DNA of 40,461 bases from Pseudomonas sp. CHM02 (GTDB lineage: Bacteria > Pseudomonadota > Gammaproteobacteria > Pseudomonadales > Pseudomonadaceae): contig NZ_JFCA01000058.1 in the NCBI RefSeq assembly GCF_000612585.1, positions 1 to 40,461 on the forward strand. The letters are read 5' to 3'. Each line of letters starts with the position of its first letter. Position 1 is the first letter of the stretch. Positions 24,721 through 33,663 of the stretch are shown here, piece after piece. Under the pieces are notes generated by a model. That model saw only the letters and a program-made list of their open reading frames with translations, was not told where the DNA came from and did not search any database. Made by a program: the position numbers and the translations under genes.

Positions 24721-26001
24721 CTAGTTAGCTTTGACCGACCACAATTGATCTAGCTTCGTCGTGTAGCTCTGGCTCATTAAATCTCGGCGCATCGCCCAGC
24801 CAGGTGCGACAGGCACACTAGCAACCCGCAGCATTCCCTTTCCCCAGCGACCATTGATCTCGTCCAAAACGCTCATCACTTTGTCTGCCATCGTAGGCTG
24901 AGACTGAGCGAACAGATCGTCGCTGAACTCGCCAGGCTGGCGGAGATCCATCAGCAGAACCTCTGCTTTGCTGTACTTGAAGCCCGGTCGAAAGAGACGA
25001 TTTACCGCTTCGGTAGCAGCCTTGGTCATGAGTCGAACATCGTTTGTCGGGTAGGGTAGTTCGACGAGTGCGCCATTCGCATATTTCGCTTCCTCGGGAT
25101 TGAACATGCCGGTGCGAATGCTCACGCGGATCTTCTTGCACAGCGAGTTTTGCGCTCGGAGCTTTTCCGCTGCGCGCTGAGTGTAAGTAGCTACCGCCTC
25201 CTTGATTGGTTCAATGTCGGTGAGGCGTGTTCCGAACATCCGACTGCAGCAGATTTCCTGTTTGGGTGGGTCAGCCTCACCTAGTTCGAGACAGGGTGTA
25301 CCAGCGAGCTCTCTAGCGGTCTTCTCAATAACAACACTGAATTTCTGGCGAAGCATCCAGGCATCGGCTTTCGCTAAATCCATTGCCGTCCTGATCCCCA
25401 TCCCCTCCAGATGCAACTTCATTCGTTTGCCAACACCCCAAATCTCTCCAACGTCGGTATTACGTAGCGTCCAATCGCGCTTGAACGGATCGCAGAGATC
25501 GACCACACCCCCCGTGATATCCAGCAGTCTTTTGGCGGTATGGTTGGCGAGCTTGGCCAGAGTCTTGGTGTGGGCAATGCCTACCCCAACTGGAATTCCC
25601 GTGCGCTTGAGGAGGGTGGATCGCATGTGCCGTCCAAAAGTAGACATATCTCCTGGGACGCCAGTGAGATCAGCGAACGCCTCATCAATGCTATAGACCT
25701 CAAGCGCAGGCACCAACGACTCGATGATCGTCATGACGCGCTCGCTCATGTCGCCATAGAGCGCGTAATTACTGCTGAAGGCCACAATGCCATGCCGGCG
25801 TAGATGGTCTTTGATCTGGAAGTACGGCTGGCCCATTTTCACAAAGGGCTTGGCTTCGTAGCTGCGCGCAATCACACAGCCATCGTTGTTGGACAGCACC
25901 ACAATGGGCGTTTTTGCCAGGTCGGGTCTGAACACTCGCTCGCAGCTCGCATAAAACGAGTTGCAGTCAATCAGGGCAAAGACGGGCTCACGTGTTGTCA
26001 T
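24721..26001 (-). CDS. rulB: Error-prone DNA polymerase V subunit UmuC/RulB
   Basis: A 426-residue Y-family polymerase for SOS translesion synthesis. The catalytic acids are present: FALIDCNSFY (D12) and VYSIDEAFADL (D106, E107). The thumb motif (GEIWGVGKRMK) and the C-terminal little-finger region follow to the end. Full length for UmuC. It overlaps the 3' end of rulA by 14 bases, so the two are coupled, and both are under the LexA dyad at 26437-26462. The rulB gene is known as an insertion hot spot in Pseudomonas, but this copy is intact. Confidence 0.95.
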   Translation of the reverse strand: MTTREPVFALIDCNSFYASCERVFRPDLAKTPIVVLSNNDGCVIARSYEAKPFVKMGQPYFQIKDHLRRHGIVAFSSNYALYGDMSERVMTIIESLVPALEVYSIDEAFADLTGVPGDMSTFGRHMRSTLLKRTGIPVGVGIAHTKTLAKLANHTAKRLLDITGGVVDLCDPFKRDWTLRNTDVGEIWGVGKRMKLHLEGMGIRTAMDLAKADAWMLRQKFSVVIEKTARELAGTPCLELGEADPPKQEICCSRMFGTRLTDIEPIKEAVATYTQRAAEKLRAQNSLCKKIRVSIRTGMFNPEEAKYANGALVELPYPTNDVRLMTKAATEAVNRLFRPGFKYSKAEVLLMDLRQPGEFSDDLFAQSQPTMADKVMSVLDEINGRWGKGMLRVASVPVAPGWAMRRDLMSQSYTTKLDQLWSVKAN

Positions 26002-26419
26002 GATCGCGCACGCTGTATTTCACCACTCCCCAGATCACAAGCTCGTCGCCTTCCATTACATGCCTTGCTGGATATTTTGGATTTTCAGACAGGAGGATCA
26101 CGGCGTTGTCACGCAGCTGCAGGCGCTTGCAGAATGGCTCAGAGTTGAGAGCTGCGATGACGATATCTCCGCTGACCGGATCTACGCTTCGATCAACAAC
26201 CACCAGATCTCCGGAATAGATGCCTGCGCCCTGCATACTGTCTCCGTCGATCCTCACCAAGTACACGTGCGGGGCTCGAATATCGAACAGCTCATCAAGG
26301 GAGATGTGCTTTTCGATGTGATCAGCCGCAGGGGAGGGGAAGCCTGCCGGCACCCTGGATGAATAGAGAGGAAGCTTTCTACCGCCAGACGCGAGAGGGC
26401 CCAGGATGGTGATGCTCAT
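25988..26419 (-). CDS. rulA: UmuD-type SOS peptidase RulA
   Basis: 143 residues, the normal UmuD length. The self-cleavage site lies in RVPAGFPSPA (between A25 and G26), the catalytic serine in GDSMQGAGI (S61), and the lysine in FCKRL (K98). After RecA-stimulated self-cleavage the C-terminal fragment joins RulB to form polymerase V. AGGAGG-like sequence lies upstream of the ATG (rc of CCTTAGGAGG region), and the LexA site begins 18 bases upstream. Confidence 0.93.
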   Translation of the reverse strand: MSITILGPLASGGRKLPLYSSRVPAGFPSPAADHIEKHISLDELFDIRAPHVYLVRIDGDSMQGAGIYSGDLVVVDRSVDPVSGDIVIAALNSEPFCKRLQLRDNAVILLSENPKYPARHVMEGDELVIWGVVKYSVRDHDNT

Positions 26420-26436
26420 GATGCAAGCCTTAGGAG

Positions 26437-26462
26437 GTTAACTGTACATGCATACAGTTAAC
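26437..26462. promoter_or_regulatory. LexA (SOS) box shared by rulAB and the YedK gene
   Basis: A perfect ten-base dyad, GTTAACTGTA (26437-26446) and TACAGTTAAC (26453-26462), around CATGCA. It contains the consensus CTG-N10-CAG (26442-26457). Its position 18 bases from rulA and 56 bases from the divergent yedK-like gene implies LexA control of both. Confidence 0.9.
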
Positions 26463-26517
26463 GATTTGGTTCGCTTGCGGTCAATCTCTTAGGTACGACA
26501 ATTCGACGGGTGACACC

Positions 26518-27228
26518 ATGTGCGGACGCTACTCGATCTACGAATCGATGGATCACTACCTCAAGGAGCTTGCGCCAGAGCAGTTGGTGATCAACGGCTA
26601 CGATCTTTGGCCACTGGAGCGATACAACGTCGCACCCTCTACTCGCGTGGAGATTATTAGGGCAGTGGACGAGCAGCTCTGCATTGATAAGGTGAAGTGG
26701 GGGTGGTCGCCATTTTGGGCGAAAGGAAAGCGTCCTGACCCGATAAATGCCAGGGTTGAAACGGCCATGACTGGAAAATTCTTCACTCAGCTCTGGCCAA
26801 ACGGTCGCGTCCTCGCACCGGCAAACGGGTGGTTTGAGTGGGTCAAAGATCCGGCTGATTCAAAGAAAAAGCAGCCTTACTTCATTGCCCTGAGGGAGCA
26901 GGCTCCGATGTTCTTCGCTGGCTTAGCTGAGGTTCACCAGGGGTTGGAGCCAGACCCACGCGACGGCTTCGTCATCATCACCGCCGCCAGTGATCAAGGG
27001 ATGGTAGATATCCATGATCGGAAACCGCTGGTTTTGGCTCCTGAGCACGCCCGCGAATGGATCGCCTCAGATACTTCACCTGAACGTGCGCGGGAAATCG
27101 CGATGGAGCACTGCCGGCCTGCTACCGATTTTCATTGGTACAAGGTAAGCAAAGCTGTTGGTAATGTTCGCAACCAAGGGGCGCATTTAATTCAGCCCAG
27201 CTCACTGACCGAAGAGGGCGATGACTGA
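26518..27228 (+). CDS. yedK: SOS response-associated protein YedK/HMCES (SRAP)
   Basis: 236 residues. SRAP proteins crosslink to abasic sites in single-stranded DNA through Cys2 and protect them. The key residues are visible: MCGRYS (C2, exposed after Met removal), INARVET (N77), NGWFEW (E107) and VDIHDRKP (H166). Full length. It is divergent from rulAB across the shared LexA box, giving a compact SOS cluster of translesion synthesis plus abasic-site protection. The gene ends about 120 bases before the next small gene. Confidence 0.93.
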   Translation: MCGRYSIYESMDHYLKELAPEQLVINGYDLWPLERYNVAPSTRVEIIRAVDEQLCIDKVKWGWSPFWAKGKRPDPINARVETAMTGKFFTQLWPNGRVLAPANGWFEWVKDPADSKKKQPYFIALREQAPMFFAGLAEVHQGLEPDPRDGFVIITAASDQGMVDIHDRKPLVLAPEHAREWIASDTSPERAREIAMEHCRPATDFHWYKVSKAVGNVRNQGAHLIQPSSLTEEGDD

Positions 27229-27347
27229 GTTCAGTCACGATCTTAGAGCCTGAGTCACCCCGAAGTGGCGGACTGGCCGGGGGAGGGAGGAACAACCCGC
27301 TATGCCTGTAAGTCTACCTGTATCTACTCACTCGTAAGGTGCGTGTA

Positions 27348-27647
27348 ATGGATAAGACAATCACTGTAGATCTACTGGATACAACCGACCTTAGATCAAT
27401 CAACGAGATATGGCTCGGCGGGACGCATACCCAGCTATGCCTATGGCGTGGCGAACAGGTCTTCACTCACGAGATGATGAGTGAGGGTACTCACGATCAG
27501 AATGTTCGACGCTTGTGCTTGCAGTTGGTTAACCCTGACGATCAAGCTGCAGTGGCGAGCGTTGAGGTAATTGTGCGCGAACGGCTGAAGAAGATGGGGA
27601 AGGAGGGCGAGTTTTATCCGGCGGAGGAGGCGGACACCTATCAGTAA
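27348..27647 (+). CDS. Small hypothetical protein (99 residues)
   Basis: Begins MDKTITVDLLDTTDLRSINE at ATG 27348, with AAGGTG upstream. A mixed alpha/beta-looking protein with ending KEGEFYPAEEADTYQ; no known motif. It follows the YedK gene in the same direction after 120 bases but has its own spacing. I do not recognise the family. Confidence 0.55.
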   Translation: MDKTITVDLLDTTDLRSINEIWLGGTHTQLCLWRGEQVFTHEMMSEGTHDQNVRRLCLQLVNPDDQAAVASVEVIVRERLKKMGKEGEFYPAEEADTYQ

Positions 27648-27916
27648 GTGAAGGTGTAGCCGCGCGCATGGCTATGAGTTTATGGGTGTGGGGGCGTCTT
27701 ACCTCGGCTTCATTCGTGCTGAGCCTTCTGATACACCCCTAGCTGACAACGTAGCCAAAGACGTCTGTTCGCTCTACGACACTAGCGATGAAGCCCTACA
27801 AGCACGCATCTCCGCAGTTGCACAGGCGATCTCCCGTCGAACGCGTCTTTGGCTGCGCTATGTGGAATGAAATTCTAGGCTCGGCCAGGCGCGCCTATGC
27901 AGGATCCTTATCTTGG

Positions 27917-28138
27917 TTACGTAATTATTAAAGATTCATGCCACTCGAAATAGGGTGTGTTTTTTACCTGATATTGGTTGAAGTCGGGTGAGCCGTCATC
28001 CCACCACACCGGCCCGCGCTCACCCAACTCGACTTTGACCCGTTGAACCTTCGCCCTTGCGCTTTTCAGCCTCTCATCATCTCCTGCCGCTTTAGCAGTT
28101 TTGATTTCACGACGAGCATCCATTAGCTCGTTTACCAA
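27917..28138 (-). CDS. Conserved small Pseudomonas hypothetical protein
   Basis: 73 residues, starting with TTG (MVNELMDARREIKTAKAAGD) after a GGTAGGG. It has an N-terminal charged helix rich in Ala/Lys/Arg, then LGERGPVWWDDGSPDFN and KNTPYFEW. I believe I have seen this Gly-Pro-Val-Trp-Trp pattern in several Pseudomonas small proteins, but I have no functional name for it. It stands alone on the minus strand. Confidence 0.6.
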   Translation of the reverse strand: MVNELMDARREIKTAKAAGDDERLKSARAKVQRVKVELGERGPVWWDDGSPDFNQYQVKNTPYFEWHESLIIT

Positions 28139-28641
28139 GCCCTACCGGACGTCTGCGGATAGTGAAGGGTTACTGCAACGCCAAAGCTTGCCCTTTACTA
28201 CGAAGTAGCGACCATCGACCCGTTGTTGGATACATCGAATCGGCTCCAGAAGGGCTCGTTATGCGGTCATAGCACGGCACTGGTATCAGCCTGCTCTGTG
28301 ACAGAATGGTAAGGTCTGCTTGGTAACTGATAGGTATTTCCAGCGAGTGGCAACTGCGTCGGTTTCCTGGACGAGTGAATGGTGTCGACGTGCGATACGT
28401 AATACCCCCCAAGTCATAGAGATGGCTATCGATATCCATGCGGCGATGATGCTGAAGATTGTCATTGCAAGGCTCATAAACTTTTCACGTTGCTTTGTCG
28501 TCTTCTATTATCACTAATAAGTGACCTCGGTTCCCTCTGAGGGATTCAATTTATTATCTAGGGCAGGCTCTGACAGACCTGTCAGCTCATCCACATAGCT
28601 TTTTTGGTGTAACGTACCAATTCATTTAGTAGAGGTTTCCA
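28139..28641. other. Intergenic region upstream of mvaT
   Basis: About 500 bases. Open frames at 28170-28477 (minus) and 28320-28517 (plus) overlap and are not protein-like. The last ~100 bases before mvaT are AT-rich and likely contain its promoter; the GAGG of TAGAGGTTTCC is the probable ribosome-binding site. Confidence 0.45.
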
Positions 28642-29007
28642 ATGTCTAAACTCGCAGAATTCCGCCAACTTGAAAAACACCTTGCCGAGCAGCTGCAAGC
28701 ACTCGAGACCCTCAAGGGCGATGCTGGCCTGAAGAAAGAAATTGAATTTGAAACCAAGCTGCGTGATTTGCTTGCAAAATATGGTTACAGCTTGAAGGAC
28801 GTGATCAACCTGCTTGATCCACAAGCGGGTCGACGCGCTCCTGTAGCCGCGCCAAAAGCGGGTACGCGTAAGGCCCGCCAAGTAAAAGTCTACAAGAACC
28901 CGCACACCGGGGAGATTATCGAAACGAAGGGCGGGAATCACAAAGGTTTGAAAGAGTGGAAAGCTGAACATGGCGCTGACGCCGTCGAGTCCTGGCTGTC
29001 CAAATAA
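28642..29007 (+). CDS. mvaT: MvaT/MvaU H-NS-family xenogeneic silencer
   Basis: 121 residues, the normal MvaT length. Residues 1-60 form the coiled-coil dimer and oligomer part (LAEFRQLEKHLAEQLQALE, then IEFETKLRDLLAKYGYSLKD). A basic linker (RRAPVAAPKAGTRKARQ) leads to the DNA-binding domain VKVYKNPHTGEIIETKGGNH followed by LKEWKAEHG and VESW. It binds AT-rich DNA to silence horizontally acquired genes. It is a more standard copy than the divergent one at 15913. A good terminator follows at 29022-29047. Whether it is MvaT, MvaU or an accessory paralogue cannot be decided here. Confidence 0.9.
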   Translation: MSKLAEFRQLEKHLAEQLQALETLKGDAGLKKEIEFETKLRDLLAKYGYSLKDVINLLDPQAGRRAPVAAPKAGTRKARQVKVYKNPHTGEIIETKGGNHKGLKEWKAEHGADAVESWLSK

Positions 29008-29021
29008 TCTTGGGTTAACGC

Positions 29022-29047
29022 AAAAGGGCTGTTGTTGGCCCTTTTTT
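29022..29047 (+). terminator. Rho-independent terminator of mvaT
   Basis: AAAAGGGC (29022-29029) pairs with GCCCTTTT (29038-29045) around TGTTGTTG, followed by more T residues. It lies 15 bases after the mvaT stop. Confidence 0.85.
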
Positions 29048-29237
29048 CAACTCTTATTGCGTCGGCAGCGCTCCGAGCAATAACGAACCTCCTCCCACGA
29101 GCGCGCCCATTTCTTCCTCCAGATGAAGGGAAGGCCGCACGTAAGGCAGGTTTTTACGGGAAGCTCACTCTTTTTCACAACGCTCTGCTCTCAATAATTT
29201 TTCTGGGTAGCAGATGATCGTGCTGCCAATGCAGCCG

Positions 29238-30086
29238 CTATTTGACCCTATTGAAGGGTTCCGGATCTGTTGTCTTCAGGCATCTTTTATTTTTTTTTGA
29301 TTTCCGTGGCGCGATCTCAATCCAAGTTGGCGCATGGTCACTCGGATGATCTTTGTCACGAACCCATGCATCCACGCCAGCGTTTTTCAGGTGGGGAGCA
29401 AGCACTGGGTTCAGCAGAAGATGGTCGATGCGCAAACCGGAATTCTTCTGCCAATGCTGACGGAAGTAATCCCAGAACGTGTACACGCGCTTATCCGGGT
29501 AAAGATGCCTCACCGAGTCGATCCAACCCTGGCTCAACAGCCTTTGAAAGCATTCGCGGCTTTCTGGCTGAAGGAGCGCGTCCTTGAGCCATGAGCGGGT
29601 GTTGTAGATGTCAAAGTCGGTGGGTACAACATTGTAGTCACCTGCGAGAACAACGGGGTGTTCGCTGGCTTGTAGTGTTTGTGCATGCCCAATCAGATGC
29701 TCAAACCAACTGAGTTTGTAATCAAATTTTGGCCCCGGTTGCGGGTTTCCATTTGGTAGATACAGGCACCCGACGATCACACCATGGACAGCAGCTTCTA
29801 GGTATCGAGACTGCGTGTCGTCTTCAGCCCCGGGCAGGCCTTTGCGAATCAGAAGGGGTTCGGAATCGCGCGCAAGAATGGCCACTCCGTTCCATGCGGC
29901 TTGGCCATGGTGCAGTGAACCATAACCTGCCGCCTCAAGATCGCCTGCTGGGAAAACTTTGTCCTGCGCCTTCAGTTCCTGCAGACATACAATGTCCGGT
30001 CGCTCCTTCACAAGCCATTGCAGAAGGTTAGGTAAGCGCGCCCCTATACCGTTGACGTTGAATGTGGCGATCTTGAGGTTTTGCAT
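29238..30086 (-). CDS. xthA: Exodeoxyribonuclease III-type AP endonuclease
   Basis: 282 residues; the xthA family removes abasic and damaged 3' ends. Motifs: FNVNGI (N10), LQELKA (E37), AGDYNVVP (D150, N152) and HPSDHAP (D250, H251), which are the metal and catalytic residues. It ends in a Lys-rich tail (RKSKKNKRCLK). Full length or slightly longer than usual. The protein is encoded alone on the minus strand. An ATG preceded by AGCTGAGGAG-like sequence is the plausible start. It may be a second copy besides the core xthA; that cannot be told from this window. Confidence 0.92.
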   Translation of the reverse strand: MQNLKIATFNVNGIGARLPNLLQWLVKERPDIVCLQELKAQDKVFPAGDLEAAGYGSLHHGQAAWNGVAILARDSEPLLIRKGLPGAEDDTQSRYLEAAVHGVIVGCLYLPNGNPQPGPKFDYKLSWFEHLIGHAQTLQASEHPVVLAGDYNVVPTDFDIYNTRSWLKDALLQPESRECFQRLLSQGWIDSVRHLYPDKRVYTFWDYFRQHWQKNSGLRIDHLLLNPVLAPHLKNAGVDAWVRDKDHPSDHAPTWIEIAPRKSKKNKRCLKTTDPEPFNRVK

Positions 30087-30179
30087 TGCCCGAACTCCTC
30101 AGCTTATCTAATGATTCTTAGGGGTTCACACGTGCGCTGCTTTTTTGGACTGCCCACCCTGTACGTCATGGGTGTCTCC

Positions 30180-31286
30180 TCATTCAGTGGGCGATTCTGT
30201 TTCAATGTAATCGGGGACTTTGGCGAGCTCAAAGTGGCGCTTTTGGTCGGAGTTCGGCACTGCCTTATTAGGTAGGGGATCAAGCTTCTGAGTTTGGCCA
30301 GTCGCCAATGCTCGCTCCACTGCTAGCAGAACCCGAACGTCCCTAAAGCCTTCTTCACCACTTGGCTCTGGTGCTAAATTATTCAGGATGCAGTCGGAGA
30401 AGTAAGCTGTTTCTCCCGCGAACTGGTCTACCACTGGCTGCGAGTGCTTTTGGGTTTGATCGCCGACAGTGGCGCGGTAGGTAATACCTACACCCTCGCC
30501 GTAACCGAAACAGGGAGATGCTTGGATTTCGCCTTCAGTACCAATGAGCTGGAAACGTTCGCTGCTTGGAAGGGTGTAGCTGATGGTGAATTGCGCCATG
30601 CGCTCTTCGGAAAATCTAAGGCACACACTCACAGTATCGGGGGTTCCCAGTTTACTGCCGGGTGCGGTCGTACCGACCGCGCTGACCTCAATGGGCTCAT
30701 CACCAAATAGCTGTCGCACCATATTCAGCGGGTACGGCCCCATATCCAGTACGGGGCCTGCTGCAAAGCCGTTCTGCATCCGATGATTCGTTGGTTTCAC
30801 CGTCTGTGTGAATGTCGACGTGAACAGGCGAGGTCGTCCGAAGTCGCCGGCATGCACGCGCTCGATCATTTCAAGAGTGCCTGGCTCAGAGTGTAGGCGG
30901 TAAGCAATCATAAACTTTGCATTCGAGCGTTGCGCCGCTGCGAGCATCGCTTCGCAATCATCCTCGTTCGCGGCCATCGGCTTTTCCAACAGCACATGTA
31001 TGCCTGCTTCCAAGGCGGGTACTACAAATTCACGGTGCAGGAAGTTGGGCGTAGCGACGTAGACGGCATCAATTTCACCGGATGCCAACAACTCGGGGTA
31101 TTGCGAATAGCTGTAGCTTTTCAGGTCGTAGCGTTTGGCGAGCTTGTCTGCCTTGATTGGGTCACCCGTTACAAGGGCAGTCATGACGGAATTTTCTGTC
31201 TGTCCGATCCCTGGCATAAAGGCACCTTGGGAAATCGATCCGCCGCCGACCACTGCGTAACGAATTTTGCCGTTCAAATCGGGCAT
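30180..31286 (-). CDS. Gfo/Idh/MocA-family NAD(P)-dependent oxidoreductase
   Basis: About 368 residues from ATG 31286 (MPDLNGKIRYAVVGGGSIS), selected for the strong AAGGAGG just upstream; a start eight codons earlier would be less well served. The Rossmann motif is VVGGGSISQG, the family's catalytic lysine motif is LLEKPMA, and VLDMGPYPLNMVRQLFG is the usual C-terminal domain marker. It probably oxidises or reduces a sugar or inositol-type substrate. No sugar operon surrounds it, so the substrate is open. Confidence 0.9.
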   Translation of the reverse strand: MPDLNGKIRYAVVGGGSISQGAFMPGIGQTENSVMTALVTGDPIKADKLAKRYDLKSYSYSQYPELLASGEIDAVYVATPNFLHREFVVPALEAGIHVLLEKPMAANEDDCEAMLAAAQRSNAKFMIAYRLHSEPGTLEMIERVHAGDFGRPRLFTSTFTQTVKPTNHRMQNGFAAGPVLDMGPYPLNMVRQLFGDEPIEVSAVGTTAPGSKLGTPDTVSVCLRFSEERMAQFTISYTLPSSERFQLIGTEGEIQASPCFGYGEGVGITYRATVGDQTQKHSQPVVDQFAGETAYFSDCILNNLAPEPSGEEGFRDVRVLLAVERALATGQTQKLDPLPNKAVPNSDQKRHFELAKVPDYIETESPTE

Positions 31287-31416
31287 GTGAGCCTCCTTGT
31301 GTTTAGGCAATCAACGTGTCGCCTGCTAAATGTCGGTAAGCGTCCGGTGAAGGCACTGTTCAAATTAATGCTGCGTGTAGTGCCGATGGTGTCGGCCCAA
31401 GGTTGGATCGTTTTAG

Positions 31417-32205
31417 CTAGTTGGGGATGCCTCGGAGGGCTTGCTGTTCCTGCATCCAATCGGTGAAAAAATTGAGTGCTGCCGAAAACGTATCTGCCTC
31501 TGAGCTTGGCATTCTTGCATGGTTCAAAAAATAATCGATCTCAGGCTTCATCTTCGGTGCTATCTGAAGGAAAAGTTCTACATGATCCTCAAGTGTCAGA
31601 GGCCATGATTCGTCCTGCTCCATACGTAGAATGTTCGTCGATCTGATTAGTTTTCGGGATGCCTCTCGTTGTAGGCGACGTAGCTCAATGGCATCAGTTG
31701 TATGTTCAATCTTCTCGGCGTAATTTCCTAGTATTGATGCGAAGTCTCCGTTGACCGCCAATGCAATAGCTCGCGAGGGCTTGAAACGTTGCAGACTGGT
31801 AGTGACGTCTCTCCCCCAAACACATTTGCAATGATGCTTTAGCCAATAGCCCCAGCTTAAAAGGTTTTCAGGAGCCAGGGCTTCGGTTATAGACCCAATG
31901 TCGAAGTCAATCTTGGCTATCTCTGGGTGTCTTGTCTGTAACTCATTCTTTATAAGGTTTATCTGGTCAGCATAAAACTCAGGTTGACCATTGATCAGCA
32001 GCGTTACGTCTAGATCTGACTCACCCAGTTTGGCGGTACCCCCAGCAACACTGCCATACAGGTAAATGCTATCTACCACCTCGCCCAATATCCCTACCAA
32101 GGAGGAGCACATATCTTCAACAGTGCTTTTGAACTCGGGTTGGAGGTGCTTGCTAGGGATTCGCCTAATGAATCCTTCGGCATCTGTGCCGTGCCTTTTA
32201 TCCAT
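31417..32205 (-). CDS. Nucleotidyltransferase of the aminoglycoside-adenylyltransferase type
   Basis: 262 residues. The nucleotidyltransferase active site reads YLYGSVAGGTAKLGESDLDV (G51-S52 and D64/D66). A third acid candidate lies in KIDFDIG (D100 or D102). The remaining ~150 residues are helical (for example ELRRLQREASRKLIRSTNIL), as in ANT-like enzymes. It could transfer AMP to a small molecule or a protein; antibiotic resistance is possible but not shown. It stands next to IS66 debris, suggesting horizontal acquisition. Confidence 0.8.
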   Translation of the reverse strand: MDKRHGTDAEGFIRRIPSKHLQPEFKSTVEDMCSSLVGILGEVVDSIYLYGSVAGGTAKLGESDLDVTLLINGQPEFYADQINLIKNELQTRHPEIAKIDFDIGSITEALAPENLLSWGYWLKHHCKCVWGRDVTTSLQRFKPSRAIALAVNGDFASILGNYAEKIEHTTDAIELRRLQREASRKLIRSTNILRMEQDESWPLTLEDHVELFLQIAPKMKPEIDYFLNHARMPSSEADTFSAALNFFTDWMQEQQALRGIPN

Positions 32206-32302
32206 GTCTACTGCCCGATTGATTAGCCACGCTGTCTGTCATCTTATCAGCGGATACCCAGTTGTGAGGGAGGAGTGGCGAGCCAGATGGCATCGATGCG
32301 GA

Positions 32303-32626
32303 TCACCGCAACAAGTCTCTAAGGAAGGCGGCGCAGGCAGCAGCGCTATCGGTTGGCCAGTTCACTTTGACGGTGCCGCGCGGGTGCGGAATCTCAACGC
32401 TGATATTCGGTGCAGATACTGGCGCCGTTGTTTGTAAAGGCAACCGGACGAATGCGGGTTAAAGCGCCATACTTTTCTGCGCTTGTACCCGAATCCATTT
32501 GTGGACGAGGTTTGCGTTGAGGCTATGGCCAAGGGCGACGCTGGCGATTGAGGCGCCGGGTTGAGCACATTCTTGAATGACCTGGGCTTTGAAGGATTTG
32601 GAATACGAACGGCGTGTCGGCTGCAT
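32303..32626 (-). pseudogene. IS66-family tnpA remnant with in-frame stop
   Basis: Starts MQPTRRSYSKSFKAQVIQEC, the helix-turn-helix accessory protein TnpA of IS66. An in-frame TAA (32459-32461) interrupts it after QAQKSMAL; the same frame then continues PAFVRLPLQTTAP to VKVNWPTDSAAACAAFL and a natural stop at 32303. It is a single-gene relic of a different IS66 fragment from the one at 21353. No tnpB or tnpC adjoins. Confidence 0.8.
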
Positions 32627-32886
32627 GAAATACCCGCTTAAAAGGCTAGAACTGGTGCCCACCTAAATTTAAGTGCACACCATGTCCTGGCTTGTCGAGC
32701 TTGGGTAGATGACTTGGCCGGACGCATACAAATGTCGGCCATCGTAGAAGCCTGGAGTTCCATCTACGTGCAGATGGAAACCAGGTACCGATTCAAAATT
32801 GTCATTGCAGGCGACGTTTTTCGGGAGCCTACGCGCGAGCGCCGTCGTCAATGGCTGGAGCCATTACGCCAATACCAGTGATGAAA

Positions 32887-33663
32887 TCAGTGTTGATGCG
32901 GTGCGTTCGTCGGATCCACTATCTGAAAAACCTCACCCTGACTCCACGCATCCGCGCCTGGCGCAACGACGGGCGTCGGTATGTCCGCTCGAGCTTTCTT
33001 CTTCTGCGCGCTATCCAACCTGAATCGACGATCCCGATCTGCAACCATCTGTGGATCCGCTTGCCCGTCTGCTGTAAAGCCCATCATGAGCTGAGGAACG
33101 CCAAGGGGCAGGTCTTTATTGAGGTCGGTATGCCAGGTATGCCACGTCTTGCCGTAGGTATGGACGAGTTTTTCCATCAATGCATGCTCGGCTACCTCAG
33201 GGATCCCAGGCGCTAAGAGCTGACCTGATTTCACTTCGTGAACATGACTGTGCCAAAGCGCTTGTTCGGCTTTGGGAAGACCTGCGAACAATTGTTCGCT
33301 GATGATGTACTCGACCCCCATCAGCTTGGCGTCCTTACGATTGCCATCGTAGATCACGCACTGGATAACTTCCTCATTGAGAATCGCGCAGTAATGGTGT
33401 GCTTCCATCTGGGCATCCATGTGCCCGTTATAAAAATGAAAGCCGTCCAGGTACGCATTCAATGCGTCTATTGGAGGGCGTGATTGAAGCAAGGCAGCGC
33501 CGGCATCAAGGGACTGAGTGGCGGGCGATTTAATATCGCCAGGAGCAATAACGTTGGAATCCGAGTTATCACCTGCGCATGCAGTAAGCAAAGTGATAAA
33601 ACCTGCGAAAAGGATTGGGAAGACTGCTTTGGTGTTAGCCCGATATATTATGACGCTATTCAT
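32887..33663 (-). CDS. DUF1264-type lipoprotein
   Basis: About 258 residues. A signal peptide with lipobox (FITLLTAC) predicts lipid anchoring at the cysteine. The mature part has FHFYNGHMDAQMEAHHYC, IYDGNRKDAKLMGVEYII and HSHVHEVKSGQLLAPGIPE, matching DUF1264, the family related to plant oil-body-associated proteins; its function in bacteria is unknown. I choose ATG 33663 over TTG 33666 because AGGA is properly spaced. Envelope location inferred. Confidence 0.85.
   Translation of the reverse strand: MNSVIIYRANTKAVFPILFAGFITLLTACAGDNSDSNVIAPGDIKSPATQSLDAGAALLQSRPPIDALNAYLDGFHFYNGHMDAQMEAHHYCAILNEEVIQCVIYDGNRKDAKLMGVEYIISEQLFAGLPKAEQALWHSHVHEVKSGQLLAPGIPEVAEHALMEKLVHTYGKTWHTWHTDLNKDLPLGVPQLMMGFTADGQADPQMVADRDRRFRLDSAQKKKARADIPTPVVAPGADAWSQGEVFQIVDPTNAPHQH

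Noticed and set aside
24404..24753. Opposing open frames upstream of rulB's end.
   Set aside because: They overlap on opposite strands and neither shows a motif or a good start.
27682..27870. 62-residue plus-strand open frame.
   Set aside because: No ribosome-binding site or recognisable pattern; cannot be distinguished from chance.
32669..32851. 60-residue minus-strand frame containing FESVPGFHLHVDGTPGFYDG.
   Set aside because: It looks somewhat protein-like but starts with TTG, has no clear ribosome-binding site, and adjoins a pseudogene; possibly a gene fragment.
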